This document shows, piece by piece, positions 1 to 9,327 of a DNA stretch of 64,000 bases (positions are counted from its first letter, which is position 1; every line of letters starts with the position of its first letter). The position numbers and the translations under genes are program-made. The notes beneath the pieces are model-generated. The model saw nothing but the letters and a program-made list of their open reading frames with translations. It did not search any database and was not told the origin of the DNA. The stretch comes from Cytophagales bacterium (GTDB taxonomy: Bacteria; Bacteroidota; Bacteroidia; Cytophagales; Cyclobacteriaceae): NCBI GenBank assembly GCA_022360015.1, contig JAKSDQ010000071.1:124001-188000 (forward strand). The letters are read 5' to 3'.

Positions 1-279
1 TTTTTCTTCCCCGACCAGGGCTAACTCCCCAAAGATTTCACCTTTAGATAAAATGGTTTTTATATTCTCCCTTCCATCCTCGGTATAGGCACCGATTTTT
101 ATCCTTCCGTTGGCAATCAAATAGATATGATCCGACGGCTGATCCGGAAAATAAACAAATTCATCTTTTTTGAAATCTACAAAGGTATGTGTATCCTTCA
201 TACTCTCTACCCGGTGGGGGCATAATACTTCATATAGGTTTACATCTTCGAAAAACCACAAATTACTGCGTTCGTTCAT
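1..279 (-). CDS. Crp/Fnr family cyclic-nucleotide-binding regulator, N-terminal part (cut by window edge)
   Basis: The 93 visible residues read from an ATG at 279 and run off the left edge. They contain a cNMP-binding beta-roll: the stretch FPDQPSDHIYLIANGRIKI and, further on, GEIFGELALVGEEK, the phosphate-binding-cassette region of the Crp/Fnr family. The C-terminal winged-helix DNA-binding domain would lie outside the window, so its presence is inferred. The family covers transcription regulators responding to cAMP, redox state or NO. No Fnr-type N-terminal cysteine cluster is visible, so an iron-sulfur oxygen sensor is unlikely. The gene is divergent from the hemJ-SCO-cytochrome c group and could regulate it, but nothing in the sequence proves this. 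Confidence 0.85.
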   Translation of the reverse strand, partial: MNERSNLWFFEDVNLYEVLCPHRVESMKDTHTFVDFKKDEFVYFPDQPSDHIYLIANGRIKIGAYTEDGRENIKTILSKGEIFGELALVGEEK

Positions 280-490
280 AGCTCACTATTGGTTGGGTAA
301 ATTTTTCCAATAAATTAATAATTTGTACTATCTATTTCAAATCCTTTGTCGCCGAAAATGGCACATGACCAAATACTAAACATCAACCTTTTATTGGCAA
401 AATTAGTTCTGATCACCGAGAATCGACAGGCAACAGTCAGCAACTGATAAATAAAGTTAACATAAATAACGTCAATTTCTCATTGATCCT

Positions 491-498
491 TAAATTTG
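491..498 (+). promoter_or_regulatory. Bacteroidota -7 promoter box TAAATTTG
   Basis: TAAATTTG is an exact match to TAnnTTTG, the -7 element used by the Bacteroidota primary sigma factor. It lies 20 bases before the ATG at 519. I do not see a good TTTG -33 element at the usual distance, so the call rests on the -7 box and its position. Confidence 0.45.
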
Positions 499-518
499 CC
501 TAACCTTAAATAACATTT

Positions 519-1055
519 ATGGTTTTTTTATATCTCAAGGCCCTGCACATTATTTTTGTTGTCACTTGGTTTGCAGGCCTGTTTTACAATGTGAGGTTAT
601 TCATTTATTACGCCGAGGCCCAGGAAAAAGAAGAGCGGGAAAGGTTGATACTAACCAATCAATACAAGGTTATGTCAGCGAGGTTATGGCATATTATCAC
701 CTGGCCATCGGCTGTTTTGACACTCATTTTCGGATTTAGCCTCCTCCACCAGTATCTGGATAATCTACCGAAATGGCTGATAATCAAATTAATCCTGTTA
801 CTGGGATTATATGTTTATCATTTCTTATCCTATATGATTCACAGGCAGTTACAAAAAGGGATTATCAATTATAGCTCGGCTCAATTGCGTATTTGGAACG
901 AAGTGGCGACACTTTTTTTATTCAGTATCGTATTTCTAGTAATATTAAGGGATACATTAAATATGGTTTGGGGGGTGGTGGGGTTGATAGGATTAAGTAT
1001 CCTGTTGATGATAGGTATTAAAGCATACAAGAAGATAAGGCAAAAAAATACCTGA
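519..1055 (+). CDS. hemJ: HemJ-like / CopD-family membrane protein (protoporphyrinogen IX oxidase type)
   Basis: A 178-residue integral membrane protein with four hydrophobic segments (about residues 1-25, 55-78, 83-105 and 125-165). The N-terminal motif KALHIIFVVTWFAGLF with His10 and the later RLWHIITWPS are characteristic of the UPF0093/HemJ family, which oxidises protoporphyrinogen IX to protoporphyrin IX in the inner membrane during heme synthesis. The length fits the family. It stands before a SCO protein and a cytochrome c, which fits a heme and respiration neighbourhood. The family name is secure; the enzyme activity is known only for some members, so function here is inferred from homology. 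Confidence 0.8.
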   Translation: MVFLYLKALHIIFVVTWFAGLFYNVRLFIYYAEAQEKEERERLILTNQYKVMSARLWHIITWPSAVLTLIFGFSLLHQYLDNLPKWLIIKLILLLGLYVYHFLSYMIHRQLQKGIINYSSAQLRIWNEVATLFLFSIVFLVILRDTLNMVWGVVGLIGLSILLMIGIKAYKKIRQKNT

Positions 1056-1100
1056 TATAAGTACTAAAACATATCAATTAGTAACTGTTAAATTGGTCAA

Positions 1101-1763
1101 ATGAAAACTAACAATGCTATTTTTTTGGTGGTTGCCCTGGCAGCTATCATTTCCTCCTGCGATTCTAAACAAAGGGAGGGTCATTTACCCATACTGGGAA
1201 ACATGGATTTGGTTGACCGCGTGAGAGACGGGAAAAAGGTGATCGATACGGTCTATCACACCATTCCTGACTTTCATTTTACCGACCAGGACAGCAATGC
1301 TGTTACACAGGAGACATTCAGTGACAAAATATACGTAGCAGATTTCTTTTTCACTTCGTGTCCGGATATTTGCCCTGCTATGAAAACACAGATGTTGCGC
1401 GTATATGAGAAGTTTAAAGACAATAATGAATTTGCCTTGTTGTCGCATACCATCGATCCGAAAAGAGACTCTGTAACGGTATTGAAGGACTATTCCGAGC
1501 GGCTTGGTGTGGAAGAATCAGGCAAATGGTTTTTTGTAACCGGTGAAAAGGAAAAAATCTACGATATCGGACTGAATGGGTACATGGTAACCGCGGATGA
1601 AAGCCCGGACGCCCCCGGCGGCTTTATTCATAGTGGCGCATTTATCTTGGTGGATAAAGAAAGAAGAATACGGGGTGTTTATGATGGTACCAAGGAAGAA
1701 AAGGTTGATCTTTTGATGGCCGACATCCCCAGACTAATGGCCGAGTACCATACCCCTGATTAA
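1101..1763 (+). CDS. SCO1/SenC family copper chaperone lipoprotein
   Basis: A 220-residue protein with an N-terminal hydrophobic segment ending in a lipobox-like cysteine at residue 20 (AIISSC), so it is probably anchored at the membrane on the periplasmic side. The thioredoxin-like fold carries the SCO copper site: CPDIC at residues 87-91 inside DFFFTSCPDICPAMK, and the distal His177 in GGFIHSGAFILVD. These three ligands bind copper, and the family assembles the CuA centre of cytochrome c oxidase or acts as a thiol-disulfide reductase. It is followed after only 6 bases by a cytochrome c gene, so the two are probably co-transcribed. No oxidase genes lie in the window. Confidence 0.92.
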   Translation: MKTNNAIFLVVALAAIISSCDSKQREGHLPILGNMDLVDRVRDGKKVIDTVYHTIPDFHFTDQDSNAVTQETFSDKIYVADFFFTSCPDICPAMKTQMLRVYEKFKDNNEFALLSHTIDPKRDSVTVLKDYSERLGVEESGKWFFVTGEKEKIYDIGLNGYMVTADESPDAPGGFIHSGAFILVDKERRIRGVYDGTKEEKVDLLMADIPRLMAEYHTPD

Positions 1764-1769
1764 ACTGAA

Positions 1770-2282
1770 ATGAAGTTACCAAAGATCAAAGGGGCTCCTC
1801 TTATTCCAAAACCCCTGCAGTGGCTGTTGCTGTTGTCCCCACTGTTGCTCTTATGTGCGGGTTGTCACGATAAAACAAGTAAAGTTGAATCAGGGACTGA
1901 AAATGAGCCGACCGACCGAAGAAGCAGGATCAGGCTTAAACACTACCTGGTCGAAGGTCAAAGGCTATACCTGGAAAACTGCAGCAATTGCCACCAAAAG
2001 GATGGCTCGGGTTTGGGCAGGTTAATCCCACCTCTAAAAGAGGCAGATTATTTAAAGGAAGATGTAGACCGGACCATTTGCATCGTTAAATACGGGTTGT
2101 CCGGAGAGATTATTGTCAACGGAAAAGACTATAACCACGAAATGCCAGGCAACAAGGAGCTGACTGAACTTGAAATCGCAGAATTGGTGACTTATGTTTA
2201 TAATACCTGGGGAGGAATGTCTGAAATTATACCGGTTGAACAAGTAAGGCAAGCCCTGAAGCAATGTGGTGATAAGCAATAA
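1770..2282 (+). CDS. Class I cytochrome c, membrane-anchored
   Basis: A 170-residue protein with one heme c attachment site, CSNCH at residues 71-75, and a probable axial methionine in the later NHEMPGN (Met125). The N-terminus has a hydrophobic stretch ending in LLCAGC (Cys32), a lipobox-like site, so a lipoprotein or signal-anchored form exposed to the periplasm is likely. It probably carries electrons toward a terminal oxidase. It lies 6 bases after the SCO gene, and that pairing suggests a shared respiratory role. Residues 33-55 are polar and probably a flexible linker. Confidence 0.92.
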   Translation: MKLPKIKGAPLIPKPLQWLLLLSPLLLLCAGCHDKTSKVESGTENEPTDRRSRIRLKHYLVEGQRLYLENCSNCHQKDGSGLGRLIPPLKEADYLKEDVDRTICIVKYGLSGEIIVNGKDYNHEMPGNKELTELEIAELVTYVYNTWGGMSEIIPVEQVRQALKQCGDKQ

Positions 2283-2401
2283 TCCGAGAACAGGTTAGCT
2301 TGTCTTTGAGATATATTTTTTACCTTCTAAATTTGTTTTGATGGTGAGAATTGATTAGATTCGACAATTCTTAGCGATGCTGTTGGCAACAAAATTTAAT
2401 C

Positions 2402-2914
2402 ATGGAAACCTTGGAAAACAACCCTCGTCAAATCAATACCCTCCATAGAATTCTCGAATGTGCCCTGGAAGGAAAACAGGCCCATCTTAGTCCTGACAGA
2501 GCGTTGGGAGGTTTAAGACTGAATGTCACAGGCCGCAAAATCCCGAACACACCCTATACCATCTGGCAACTGCTGAAACACATGAATTATTGGCAGGACA
2601 AATGTCTCGCCCGGCTTCAGGGGGAAGAAGTCACGGAAGATGCCAGTTGGGTTGAAGGATGGGAGGAAACGCTTAACGCGGACAGTCAACAGGAGTTGGA
2701 CCAGGAAATCAATAAACTTTTACAAAGCATCGAGCTGACAAAGACGCTTATGACTGAACAGGACAATCCCATCCGGGATCAAACTTTTTATGCTACGAAG
2801 TATGACGTGGTGCAGTCCATGGCTTCCCACGTATCCTACCACCTGGCTGAGTTGATCTTACTCCGGCGCATTTTTGGGGACTGGCCTCCACCCTCGGGCG
2901 GGTTTGTGTGGTAA
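2402..2914 (+). CDS. DinB-like (four-helix bundle) family protein
   Basis: A 170-residue soluble helical protein. Three histidines are placed as in the DinB/YfiT metal site: His60 in WQLLKHMNYWQD and two in SHVSYHLAELILLRR near residues 143 and 147. DinB-superfamily proteins often bind a divalent metal, and some act as thiol-dependent S-transferases, for example with bacillithiol. A bacillithiol synthesis gene (bshA) lies elsewhere in this window, so a bacillithiol-linked role is possible but unproven. It is convergent with panB, with 7 bases between the stops and no clear terminator. Confidence 0.75.
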   Translation: METLENNPRQINTLHRILECALEGKQAHLSPDRALGGLRLNVTGRKIPNTPYTIWQLLKHMNYWQDKCLARLQGEEVTEDASWVEGWEETLNADSQQELDQEINKLLQSIELTKTLMTEQDNPIRDQTFYATKYDVVQSMASHVSYHLAELILLRRIFGDWPPPSGGFVW

Positions 2915-2921
2915 ATATTGT

Positions 2922-3743
2922 TTATTTATACGACTCTTTTTCATTGGGGAAGTCGCTACCTTTCACATCTTTAATGTAGTTGGATACGGCATCGGACATG
3001 ATAGCATTCAAATCGGCATATTGCCGCAAAAACCTGGGCTTAAATTCGTGCGTAATGCCCAACATATCGTGAACTACCAATACCTGACCGTCGACATAAG
3101 GCCCGGCACCAATGCCAATAATCGGAATGCTTACCTCCTCGGCTACCTTTTTAGCAAGACTGGCTGGAATCTTTTCCAATACAATTGAAAAGCATCCAAA
3201 TTCCTCCAGCAGCTTAGCGTCCTTGATAAGCTTTTCGGCTTCCTGCTGATCCTTTGCCCTGACTGTATAAGTGCCAAACTTGAAAATAGACTGTGGGGTA
3301 AGCCCCAAATGCCCCATCACCGGCACCCCGGCACTCAGAATTCTGCTTACGGAATCTTTTATCTCTTCACCCCCCTCCATTTTAATTGCATGGGCCCCCG
3401 CTTCTTTCATGACTCTTATCGCGGACCTCAGGGCTTCTGATGAGTTGCCCTGATAGGAACCAAACGGAATGTCGACCACCACCAATGCCCGGTTCACTGC
3501 CTTGACAACAGAGGTGGCATGATAGATCATTTGATCCAGTGTGATTGGCAAGGTGGTTTCATGGCCCGCCATCACATTGGAGGCCGAATCACCAACTAAA
3601 ATCACATCTATACCAGCCTTGTCGATAATTCCTGCCATTGAATAATCATAGGCTGTCAACATAGATATTTTTTCACCTCTTACTTTCATTTCCTGAAGCT
3701 GGTGGGTGGTAATTTTTTTAATATCGGATTTATGTACAGACAT
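2922..3743 (-). CDS. panB: 3-methyl-2-oxobutanoate hydroxymethyltransferase (ketopantoate hydroxymethyltransferase)
   Basis: Catalyses transfer of a hydroxymethyl group from methylene-THF to 2-oxoisovalerate, the first committed step of pantothenate (CoA) synthesis in the cytoplasm. The start was set at the ATG at 3743 ([16 protein letters not shown]), giving 273 residues, the usual size; a longer frame upstream has no family similarity. Family motifs are intact: [20 protein letters not shown] near residue 50 with the Mg-binding Asp, KMEGG near 120, and [20 protein letters not shown] near 210. Its substrate 2-oxoisovalerate is also made by the ilv pathway encoded at 19-24 kb. It lies 13 bases after the phosphoribosyltransferase gene, so an operon is likely. 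Confidence 0.96.
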   Translation of the reverse strand: MSVHKSDIKKITTHQLQEMKVRGEKISMLTAYDYSMAGIIDKAGIDVILVGDSASNVMAGHETTLPITLDQMIYHATSVVKAVNRALVVVDIPFGSYQGNSSEALRSAIRVMKEAGAHAIKMEGGEEIKDSVSRILSAGVPVMGHLGLTPQSIFKFGTYTVRAKDQQEAEKLIKDAKLLEEFGCFSIVLEKIPASLAKKVAEEVSIPIIGIGAGPYVDGQVLVVHDMLGITHEFKPRFLRQYADLNAIMSDAVSNYIKDVKGSDFPNEKESYK

Positions 3744-3756
3744 ATATATTGTAATT

Positions 3757-4266
3757 TCAATCAACCAGAAAAACACTTTTTGATTTTGCCGTGAGCACCA
3801 CCTGGACATGGTCGGTAAGGGTAGTACTCAATTCATAGCCTGTATAGGTAGCTGAGATTGGGAAAAGGCTGTGCTTTCTGTTAACTAACACAGCGGTTTC
3901 AATTTTTTTAACCCCTCGATTTAAAAATGATTTCAGGCTGTAGGCCAGCGTTTTGCCGGTGTTCAGTACATCATCGGCCAGTATCAGGCATTTGTTGCGA
4001 ATGGCAGGGTCCTTGATGTCCAGCACCACATCACTATGCTCAGGGTCTTCTTTATTAATGCTGACTTTTACCAGGTTTACTTTTATCGGTGAAATAGCTT
4101 CAATTTCCTCCACCAAAAGGCCGGCAAAAATATATCCCTGGTCATGAATCCCGGCTATCCAGATCTGTTTTTCAGAAAAGTTGTTTTCATATATTTCAAA
4201 GGCAATTCTCCTTATTTTTTGTAAAACCTGCTTTTCAGTAAGGATTAACCGTCCTTCATTTACCAT
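3757..4266 (-). CDS. PyrR-like phosphoribosyltransferase-domain protein
   Basis: A 169-residue type I phosphoribosyltransferase. The PRPP-binding motif is seen as [15 protein letters not shown] (two acidic residues, then the phosphate loop). The start was taken at ATG 4266 ([14 protein letters not shown]), since the upstream extension is not conserved in character. In this family, close relatives are PyrR (pyrimidine regulation and uracil phosphoribosyltransferase) and purine phosphoribosyltransferases; the sequence alone does not fix the base. No pyr genes are nearby. It sits between an aspartyl protease gene (59 bases upstream) and panB, probably as part of one minus-strand transcript. Confidence 0.8.
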   Translation of the reverse strand: MVNEGRLILTEKQVLQKIRRIAFEIYENNFSEKQIWIAGIHDQGYIFAGLLVEEIEAISPIKVNLVKVSINKEDPEHSDVVLDIKDPAIRNKCLILADDVLNTGKTLAYSLKSFLNRGVKKIETAVLVNRKHSLFPISATYTGYELSTTLTDHVQVVLTAKSKSVFLVD

Positions 4267-4325
4267 ATTAAACCTGCGTTTATTAGGCAAATATAAAATA
4301 AATTGGGAAAAATTCAGGTGGACAA

Positions 4326-5291
4326 TCAAAGACTGACCACCACCTTGTTTGGAGACGGATGCTTTCTTTTCATGTAGAAGGTGTTATGCGCATAATCAAA
4401 AACAATTGAATAAGCCAGAAACAATCCTCCGCCCATCGTTCCGATTCTTTCATGTTTAAGATTGTGCTTGGCAAAGGTAGAACTTTCAACCAGTAAAACA
4501 GGCACATTTTTCATCTGAAAAGATTTTATTTGTATTTCTTGAAGTTTGCCTACTGATCCGGTAATATCTCCTGACAAGCCTACGGCGATGGTTTCGTTTT
4601 CAGTAAAATAGGGATCCAGTTCAAGATCTTTGTCCAATATCATGGTTGAACTCGAACCGGTATCCAGCATGAGCCGGGCGTAATTTTTGTCCTTTCCTTT
4701 TAACTTTAAACTGGCATATATGTATGGTTTTGTATCCTGTACAATGAGAGGCATTTGTTCATAGACATCACTGAAGTTATAATATTCGTGCTCACAGAAA
4801 CTAACTATTTTGTTATGATAATCAATCTCTATCACAAATCTCGCAAACAACTCATAACCTATAATTCCTTGCACATTAATATTTTTGAACCTTCTTTTTA
4901 ACCTTTGATTTTCGTTTAGAACGAGCACTGATACACCATTGCCCTCTACATCGCCAATGTTTAAAGTAAATTCCGATACCACCTTCCCATAAATTAATCG
5001 ATCTGAACCTACGCCTGAAAACCTGACCTCTCTGCCAAAACTATAATCAAGTCCTTTTAAATAGTTTTTGCTGAAAACAACTGTGGTACGTATTCCGGTA
5101 TCCAGAATGAGATTTAGCTTTTTTTCTTTGTTAAGGGTAACTTCAATAACCGGCAGGTTATTGACCAATCTGAAGGGAACTTCGACAATTTGCTTGTTGT
5201 TGATAAAACGGTATCCCCTGTGCTGAGCCTGAACAAATAAATTACAATTCGCCCATATCAGGGCTACGACGAGTATCTGAGTTTTTGACAT
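4326..5291 (-). CDS. Secreted retropepsin-like aspartyl protease family protein
   Basis: A 321-residue protein with an N-terminal signal peptide (about residues 1-22, ending FVQAQ) and two aspartyl-protease motifs, LDTGIRTTVVF near residue 64 and LDTGSSSTMIL near residue 209. Two DTG motifs in one chain match the bacterial family of gag-polyprotein-type or clan AA peptidases common in Bacteroidota; the C-terminal PDZ domain found in longer relatives is absent. It is expected in the periplasm or at the outer membrane. The substrate is unknown. It is the first gene of a probable three-gene minus-strand unit with the phosphoribosyltransferase and panB. Confidence 0.82.
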   Translation of the reverse strand: MSKTQILVVALIWANCNLFVQAQHRGYRFINNKQIVEVPFRLVNNLPVIEVTLNKEKKLNLILDTGIRTTVVFSKNYLKGLDYSFGREVRFSGVGSDRLIYGKVVSEFTLNIGDVEGNGVSVLVLNENQRLKRRFKNINVQGIIGYELFARFVIEIDYHNKIVSFCEHEYYNFSDVYEQMPLIVQDTKPYIYASLKLKGKDKNYARLMLDTGSSSTMILDKDLELDPYFTENETIAVGLSGDITGSVGKLQEIQIKSFQMKNVPVLLVESSTFAKHNLKHERIGTMGGGLFLAYSIVFDYAHNTFYMKRKHPSPNKVVVSL

Positions 5292-5531
5292 GGTTTTGAG
5301 TGTTAATTGACCTTACCTATTAAACACGAACAATATAAAATTTTGTTATCACCTGTTTATGGTGTTTTTTTTGAGCGGTCAAATGAACGCGAAAGTCTGC
5401 GTCTACGGTCTTTGAGCGGTATTTTTGTTTCAGTTCAAATGGCTTTTTCAATAGCTTTAATCATAAAAAGTCCATTAAAAGCCAAATTTTCTAACTCCAT
5501 TTAGGTTATTTTTAAAATTTTTAACTGCTGA

Positions 5532-6296
5532 TTAATTGGTGTCTCCGGTTTCTATGTCTTTGTATTTTTGTTTCAGGTGGACTGGTTCGTAGGCGCCCTT
5601 TTTTCTGGCTCTGATGTTGAGAATTTCCACCGTCAGGGAAAAAAATATGGCAAAATAGACATATCCTTTAGGCACGTGATAATGAAATGCATCAACAATG
5701 AGCAAAACACCGATCATGAGCAAAAATGACAGGGCCAGCATTTTCACGGTAGGATGTTTATTGATGAAATCGCTTATTTTTTTCGCTGCCAGCAACATAA
5801 CAGCCATTGAAATGATCACTGCCACAACCATTATCTCAATTTCCTTTACCAACCCTATCGCTGTAAGAATAGAATCAAACGAAAAGACAATGTCCAGCAA
5901 TACAATCTGCATAATGGCTTTTTGCATGGTTAAGGTTTTAATATTTTGTTCACTTTCTTCTTCACCTTCCAGTTTTCCATGAATTTCCGTTGTACTCTTA
6001 TAGATGAGAAATAATCCCCCCAGTGCAAGAATGATGTCCCTGCCAGAGACTTCAAAATCTGCGACCGTAAAAAGTGCTTTGTTTAATCCGATAAGCCAGC
6101 TAATGGCAAACAATAAACCTACTCTCATTAACAAAGCCAGCATAAGGCCGATATGCCTGGCCCTTTCCTGTTGTTTTTCCGGTAAACGGCCAGTTAAAAT
6201 GGAAATGAAAATAATATTGTCTATTCCCAGTACAACCTCCATTAAAGTTAAAGACAGAAGGCTGATGAGTGCGCTAATGGTTAAAAATTCTTCCAT
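5532..6296 (-). CDS. TerC family integral membrane protein
   Basis: A 254-residue membrane protein with about seven hydrophobic segments. The TerC signatures are clear: EVVLGIDNIIFIS near residue 20 and LLDIVFSFDSILTAIGL near residue 130, each with the paired acidic residue in the membrane. Members are linked to tellurite resistance in some bacteria, and others export manganese or metallate secreted enzymes; manganese handling is the more likely role. The start was set at ATG 6296 (MEEFLTISAL); a longer frame begins inside an intergenic repeat (6304-6398) and is rejected. It seems to be a single-gene unit. Confidence 0.88.
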   Translation of the reverse strand: MEEFLTISALISLLSLTLMEVVLGIDNIIFISILTGRLPEKQQERARHIGLMLALLMRVGLLFAISWLIGLNKALFTVADFEVSGRDIILALGGLFLIYKSTTEIHGKLEGEEESEQNIKTLTMQKAIMQIVLLDIVFSFDSILTAIGLVKEIEIMVVAVIISMAVMLLAAKKISDFINKHPTVKMLALSFLLMIGVLLIVDAFHYHVPKGYVYFAIFFSLTVEILNIRARKKGAYEPVHLKQKYKDIETGDTN

Positions 6297-6303
6297 AAGA
6301 TTT

Positions 6304-6398
6304 TCAATTGACAATTGATAATTGACAGTTGACAATTTGGTGTAACGTTATTAGCAGTATTATTATATAATTGTCCATTATCAACTGTCAATTACTAC
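6304..6398. repeat. Copies of a TTGACAATTGATAATTGAC-type intergenic repeat
   Basis: Positions 6304-6338 carry tandem, degenerate copies of TTGACAATTGATAATTGAC, and 6369-6393 carries an inverted copy (ATTATCAACTGTCAATTA). The two arms can fold on each other. Related copies are at 18864-18897 and 63047-63090. Short AT-rich repeats of this kind occur between genes in many bacteria; no coding capacity is seen. Confidence 0.7.
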
Positions 6399-6556
6399 AA
6401 GCTCCGGTAAATTTGATGAAAATGTTTTGAAGAAAAAAAATCATGGGCAATTGTGGGTGTTACACCACTTAAAAATGTGCTTGCATCTTTATTTTTCAGG
6501 TAAAATTAACAAATCTTCGGCTCATGCTCAGAAAAAATTAAAGCTAACTTATATCA

Positions 6557-8692
6557 TTACACAAAAAGTAAATCAATAGTTCTCCGATCAATATCTGTAT
6601 CTTTCACTTTGACCTTCACATTATCACCGAGTGTTATCGTTCTTTTGTTTCTTACGCCCACTACACAGAAATTCTTTTCATCATATTCATAAAAATCATC
6701 TATAAGGTCAGCAATTTTCACCATACCCTCACATTTGGTTTCAACAATTTCCACATAAATCCCCCATTCCGTCACACCCGAAACGATACCATCATAATCC
6801 TTATCTTCAGCATTTTGCATAAACTCTACCTGTTTATATTTAATAGACGCACGTTCTGCATCCGCTGCTCTTTTTTCCATTTCAGAAGCATGTTCACATT
6901 TCTCTTCATACTCATCGCGATTGATAGGTTTGCCCTTTAACAGGTAGTGTTGCAGTAAACGGTGCACCATTACATCCGGATAGCGACGTATGGGAGAGGT
7001 AAAGTGGGAATAATGGTCAAAAGCCAAGCCAAAATGCCCCTTGGCCTCAGTGGTATATTTGGCTTTGGCCATTGTTCTGATCGCCAGGGTCTCCAGCACA
7101 TTTTGTTCGGGTTTTCCTTCGATTTCATCCATAAGGCGATTTAATGAAGTGGATACCCCGTTTTCATGGATGTGCAATTGATGACCGAACTTTCTGGCAA
7201 AAACGCTGAATGTATTTAACTTTTCAGGGTCTGGGTTATCATGGATCCTGTAAACAAAAGGGAATTTATCCCTGCTTTTTTCCAAATGATACACAAAATT
7301 AGCCACCCTTTTATTGGCCAACAGCATAAACTCCTCAATCATTTTGTGAGCGTCTTTTCTGACTTTAGGAATAATTCCCAATGGTTTTCCTCGGTCGTCG
7401 AGGTTAAATTTAACCTCGGTGGTTTCAAAATTGATGGCCCCTTTGGCAAAACGCTCCTTCCTCAATTTCCTGGCCAGATCATTGAGTATAATTATTTCCT
7501 CTTTAAAATCCCCTTCCCTGTTTTCAATGACCGATTGAGCTTCTTCGTAGGTAAACCTCCGGTTAGAATGAATGATCGTTCTGCCAAACCATTCCTTTAC
7601 AATCCCGGCATTTTCATCGAGTTCAAAAACAGCAGAAAAGGTAAGTTTGTCCTCATCAGGTCTCAGGGAACATAAGCCGTTGGATAACCTTTCAGGCAGC
7701 ATGGGTACCGTACGGTCCACCAGGTATATCGAGGTAGCCCGCTCAAACGCTTCACGATCCAGGATGTCACCCTGTTTTACATAGTGTGTCACATCAGCAA
7801 TGTGCACCCCTACTTCAAGGTGACCATTTTTGAGCTTTTTGAAAGATAAAGCATCGTCAAAATCCTTTGCATCAACCGGATCTATGGTAAAAGTGGATGT
7901 TTTCCTGTAGTCTTTTCTTTTCCTGATCTCTGTGGCAGGTATGTTTTCCGGAATTTTCCGTGCTTCGGATTCAACCTTTTCCGGAAAATCCCATGGCAAA
8001 CCAAACTCAGCCATGATCGAATGAATCTCAGCATCATTCTCCCCGGCTTTTCCCAAAATTCTGATCACCTTACCTTCCGGGTTTTTATCCCAGCCGGGCC
8101 ATTCCGTGATTTCGACAATCACCTTGTCGTTATGAGAGGCGCCTTGGGTATCATTATTTTTGACGAAGATATCATAATGCATTCTTTTGTTATCAGCAAT
8201 CACGAATGCATATGTCGAAGACATTTCAATTCTCCCCACGAAAGTATTTCGCTTTCTCTTTATAATCCTTTCAACCCGGGCCCTGGGATTTCTTCCCGGC
8301 TTATTTAACAGTATAAATTCCACTGTATCCCCATTGAGCGCATATTTCAAATCATCAATTTTCACTTTTGGATCTTTGGTAAAACCATCACTGATGATAA
8401 ATGCGGTGCGTGGATTGACAAAGTCGACCGTGCCTGTGAACAAGTGCGGTTTGCGGGTGCTTTTAAATTTATTTCTGATGACACTGACCTCATTTTTCTC
8501 TTCCATTTCAAATAAGAGTTCAAGCATCTGATCTTTATGTTGTTTGCCTCGTATTTGTAAACGCTTGGTCAGTTGCCTTACCGAGTATGCCTTCGACACA
8601 TTGCCATTCAAAAGGTTTAAAATTTGTTCTTTTAAGTTATTCTCGTTAAATCTTTTACCTGGCTTTTCGGTTGTTTTCTTTCTTTTTGTCAT
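6557..8692 (-). CDS. rnr: Ribonuclease R
   Basis: A 711-residue 3'-to-5' exoribonuclease that degrades structured RNA in the cytoplasm. Domains in order: an N-terminal winged-helix region (about 15-75), cold-shock OB folds (about 80-230), the RNB catalytic domain (about 255-585) with TIDPVDAKDFDDALSF holding the metal-binding aspartates, and YSHFTSPIRRYPDVMVHRLL near its end, then a C-terminal S1 domain (about 630-710, GIVSGVTEWGIYVEI). The length is shorter than the E. coli enzyme because the lysine-rich tail is lacking, which is common outside Proteobacteria. It is probably transcribed alone. The gap 8693-8903 holds no convincing gene. Confidence 0.96.
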   Translation of the reverse strand: MTKRKKTTEKPGKRFNENNLKEQILNLLNGNVSKAYSVRQLTKRLQIRGKQHKDQMLELLFEMEEKNEVSVIRNKFKSTRKPHLFTGTVDFVNPRTAFIISDGFTKDPKVKIDDLKYALNGDTVEFILLNKPGRNPRARVERIIKRKRNTFVGRIEMSSTYAFVIADNKRMHYDIFVKNNDTQGASHNDKVIVEITEWPGWDKNPEGKVIRILGKAGENDAEIHSIMAEFGLPWDFPEKVESEARKIPENIPATEIRKRKDYRKTSTFTIDPVDAKDFDDALSFKKLKNGHLEVGVHIADVTHYVKQGDILDREAFERATSIYLVDRTVPMLPERLSNGLCSLRPDEDKLTFSAVFELDENAGIVKEWFGRTIIHSNRRFTYEEAQSVIENREGDFKEEIIILNDLARKLRKERFAKGAINFETTEVKFNLDDRGKPLGIIPKVRKDAHKMIEEFMLLANKRVANFVYHLEKSRDKFPFVYRIHDNPDPEKLNTFSVFARKFGHQLHIHENGVSTSLNRLMDEIEGKPEQNVLETLAIRTMAKAKYTTEAKGHFGLAFDHYSHFTSPIRRYPDVMVHRLLQHYLLKGKPINRDEYEEKCEHASEMEKRAADAERASIKYKQVEFMQNAEDKDYDGIVSGVTEWGIYVEIVETKCEGMVKIADLIDDFYEYDEKNFCVVGVRNKRTITLGDNVKVKVKDTDIDRRTIDLLFV

Positions 8693-8903
8693 TACTTAGT
8701 GTTAAGTATCCTTTCTATGCCTGCCCGCAGTGCTTTTGAACTGTTCTTAGGCCATAATCAGAGATACTGTTAAATTTCCAATCAATTATTAAGTTACCGG
8801 GCATGCCTCCATTTACATCCATTTTACCGGACTTAATGCCAGGGATATTGGCCTGCAAGTTGAATGAAGTACAACGCCTTAGTAAATGCCATGGCGTCAC
8901 CGG

Positions 8904-9317
8904 CTAGGAATGAAGTACACCGTCTAACCCTATTTCTGATATCTGTATCAGATTTTCTTCCCTGATACTCTCCGGCACAAACACAAATTTTTTATCGTAT
9001 ATGTGTTTATCAATGTAATAGCTCACCCAGAATTCATTAAAAAGTTTAAATAATGCAGGGTCTATCGGCTCAATGACCGCATAACTCCCTGCGGTTAGCT
9101 TTTCTATCATATGCCTCAATACCGACGTTTTCTGCTGCTCTCCATCCTTCACATTTTTATTACTGTATCCTTTTGAGGTAATCAGCACATTATCCAGGTC
9201 TACCTTATTATTATTAATGATGTAAACATGCCATTGTGTCTCTTTGTTTTCTCCATTCTTTCTCGCTATAGCTAGTTTGACTCCTTTTACCGGTAAATGA
9301 GGGATATCCTTTTTCAT
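8904..9317 (-). CDS. Conserved hypothetical protein downstream of lipB
   Basis: A 137-residue soluble protein without signal peptide or membrane segment; I do not recognise a characterised family. It begins MKKDIPHLPVKGVKLAIARK and has a mixed alpha/beta character, with ITSKGYSNKN and a conserved-looking C-terminal FVFVPESIREENLIQISEIG. It starts 10 bases after lipB and is probably the last gene of the manA-lipB transcript. The coding frame is clean and codon use is like its neighbours, so it is likely a real protein. A role linked to lipoate attachment would be only a guess from position. Confidence 0.7.
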   Translation of the reverse strand: MKKDIPHLPVKGVKLAIARKNGENKETQWHVYIINNNKVDLDNVLITSKGYSNKNVKDGEQQKTSVLRHMIEKLTAGSYAVIEPIDPALFKLFNEFWVSYYIDKHIYDKKFVFVPESIREENLIQISEIGLDGVLHS

Positions 9318-9327
9318 GACCCTTGAT

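Noticed and set aside
2874-3188. A 104-residue plus-strand frame opposite panB
   Set aside because: It is the complement of panB codons; panB motifs are clear on the minus strand.
5307-5504. A 65-residue plus-strand frame between the aspartyl protease and terC
   Set aside because: No similarity or signal, low-complexity AT-rich sequence; probably intergenic.
8715-8900. A 61-residue minus-strand frame between rnr and the hypothetical gene
   Set aside because: No recognisable domain or start context; a short TGTACTTCATTC stretch repeated near 8865 and 8910 suggests a small duplication of the neighbouring gene's end.
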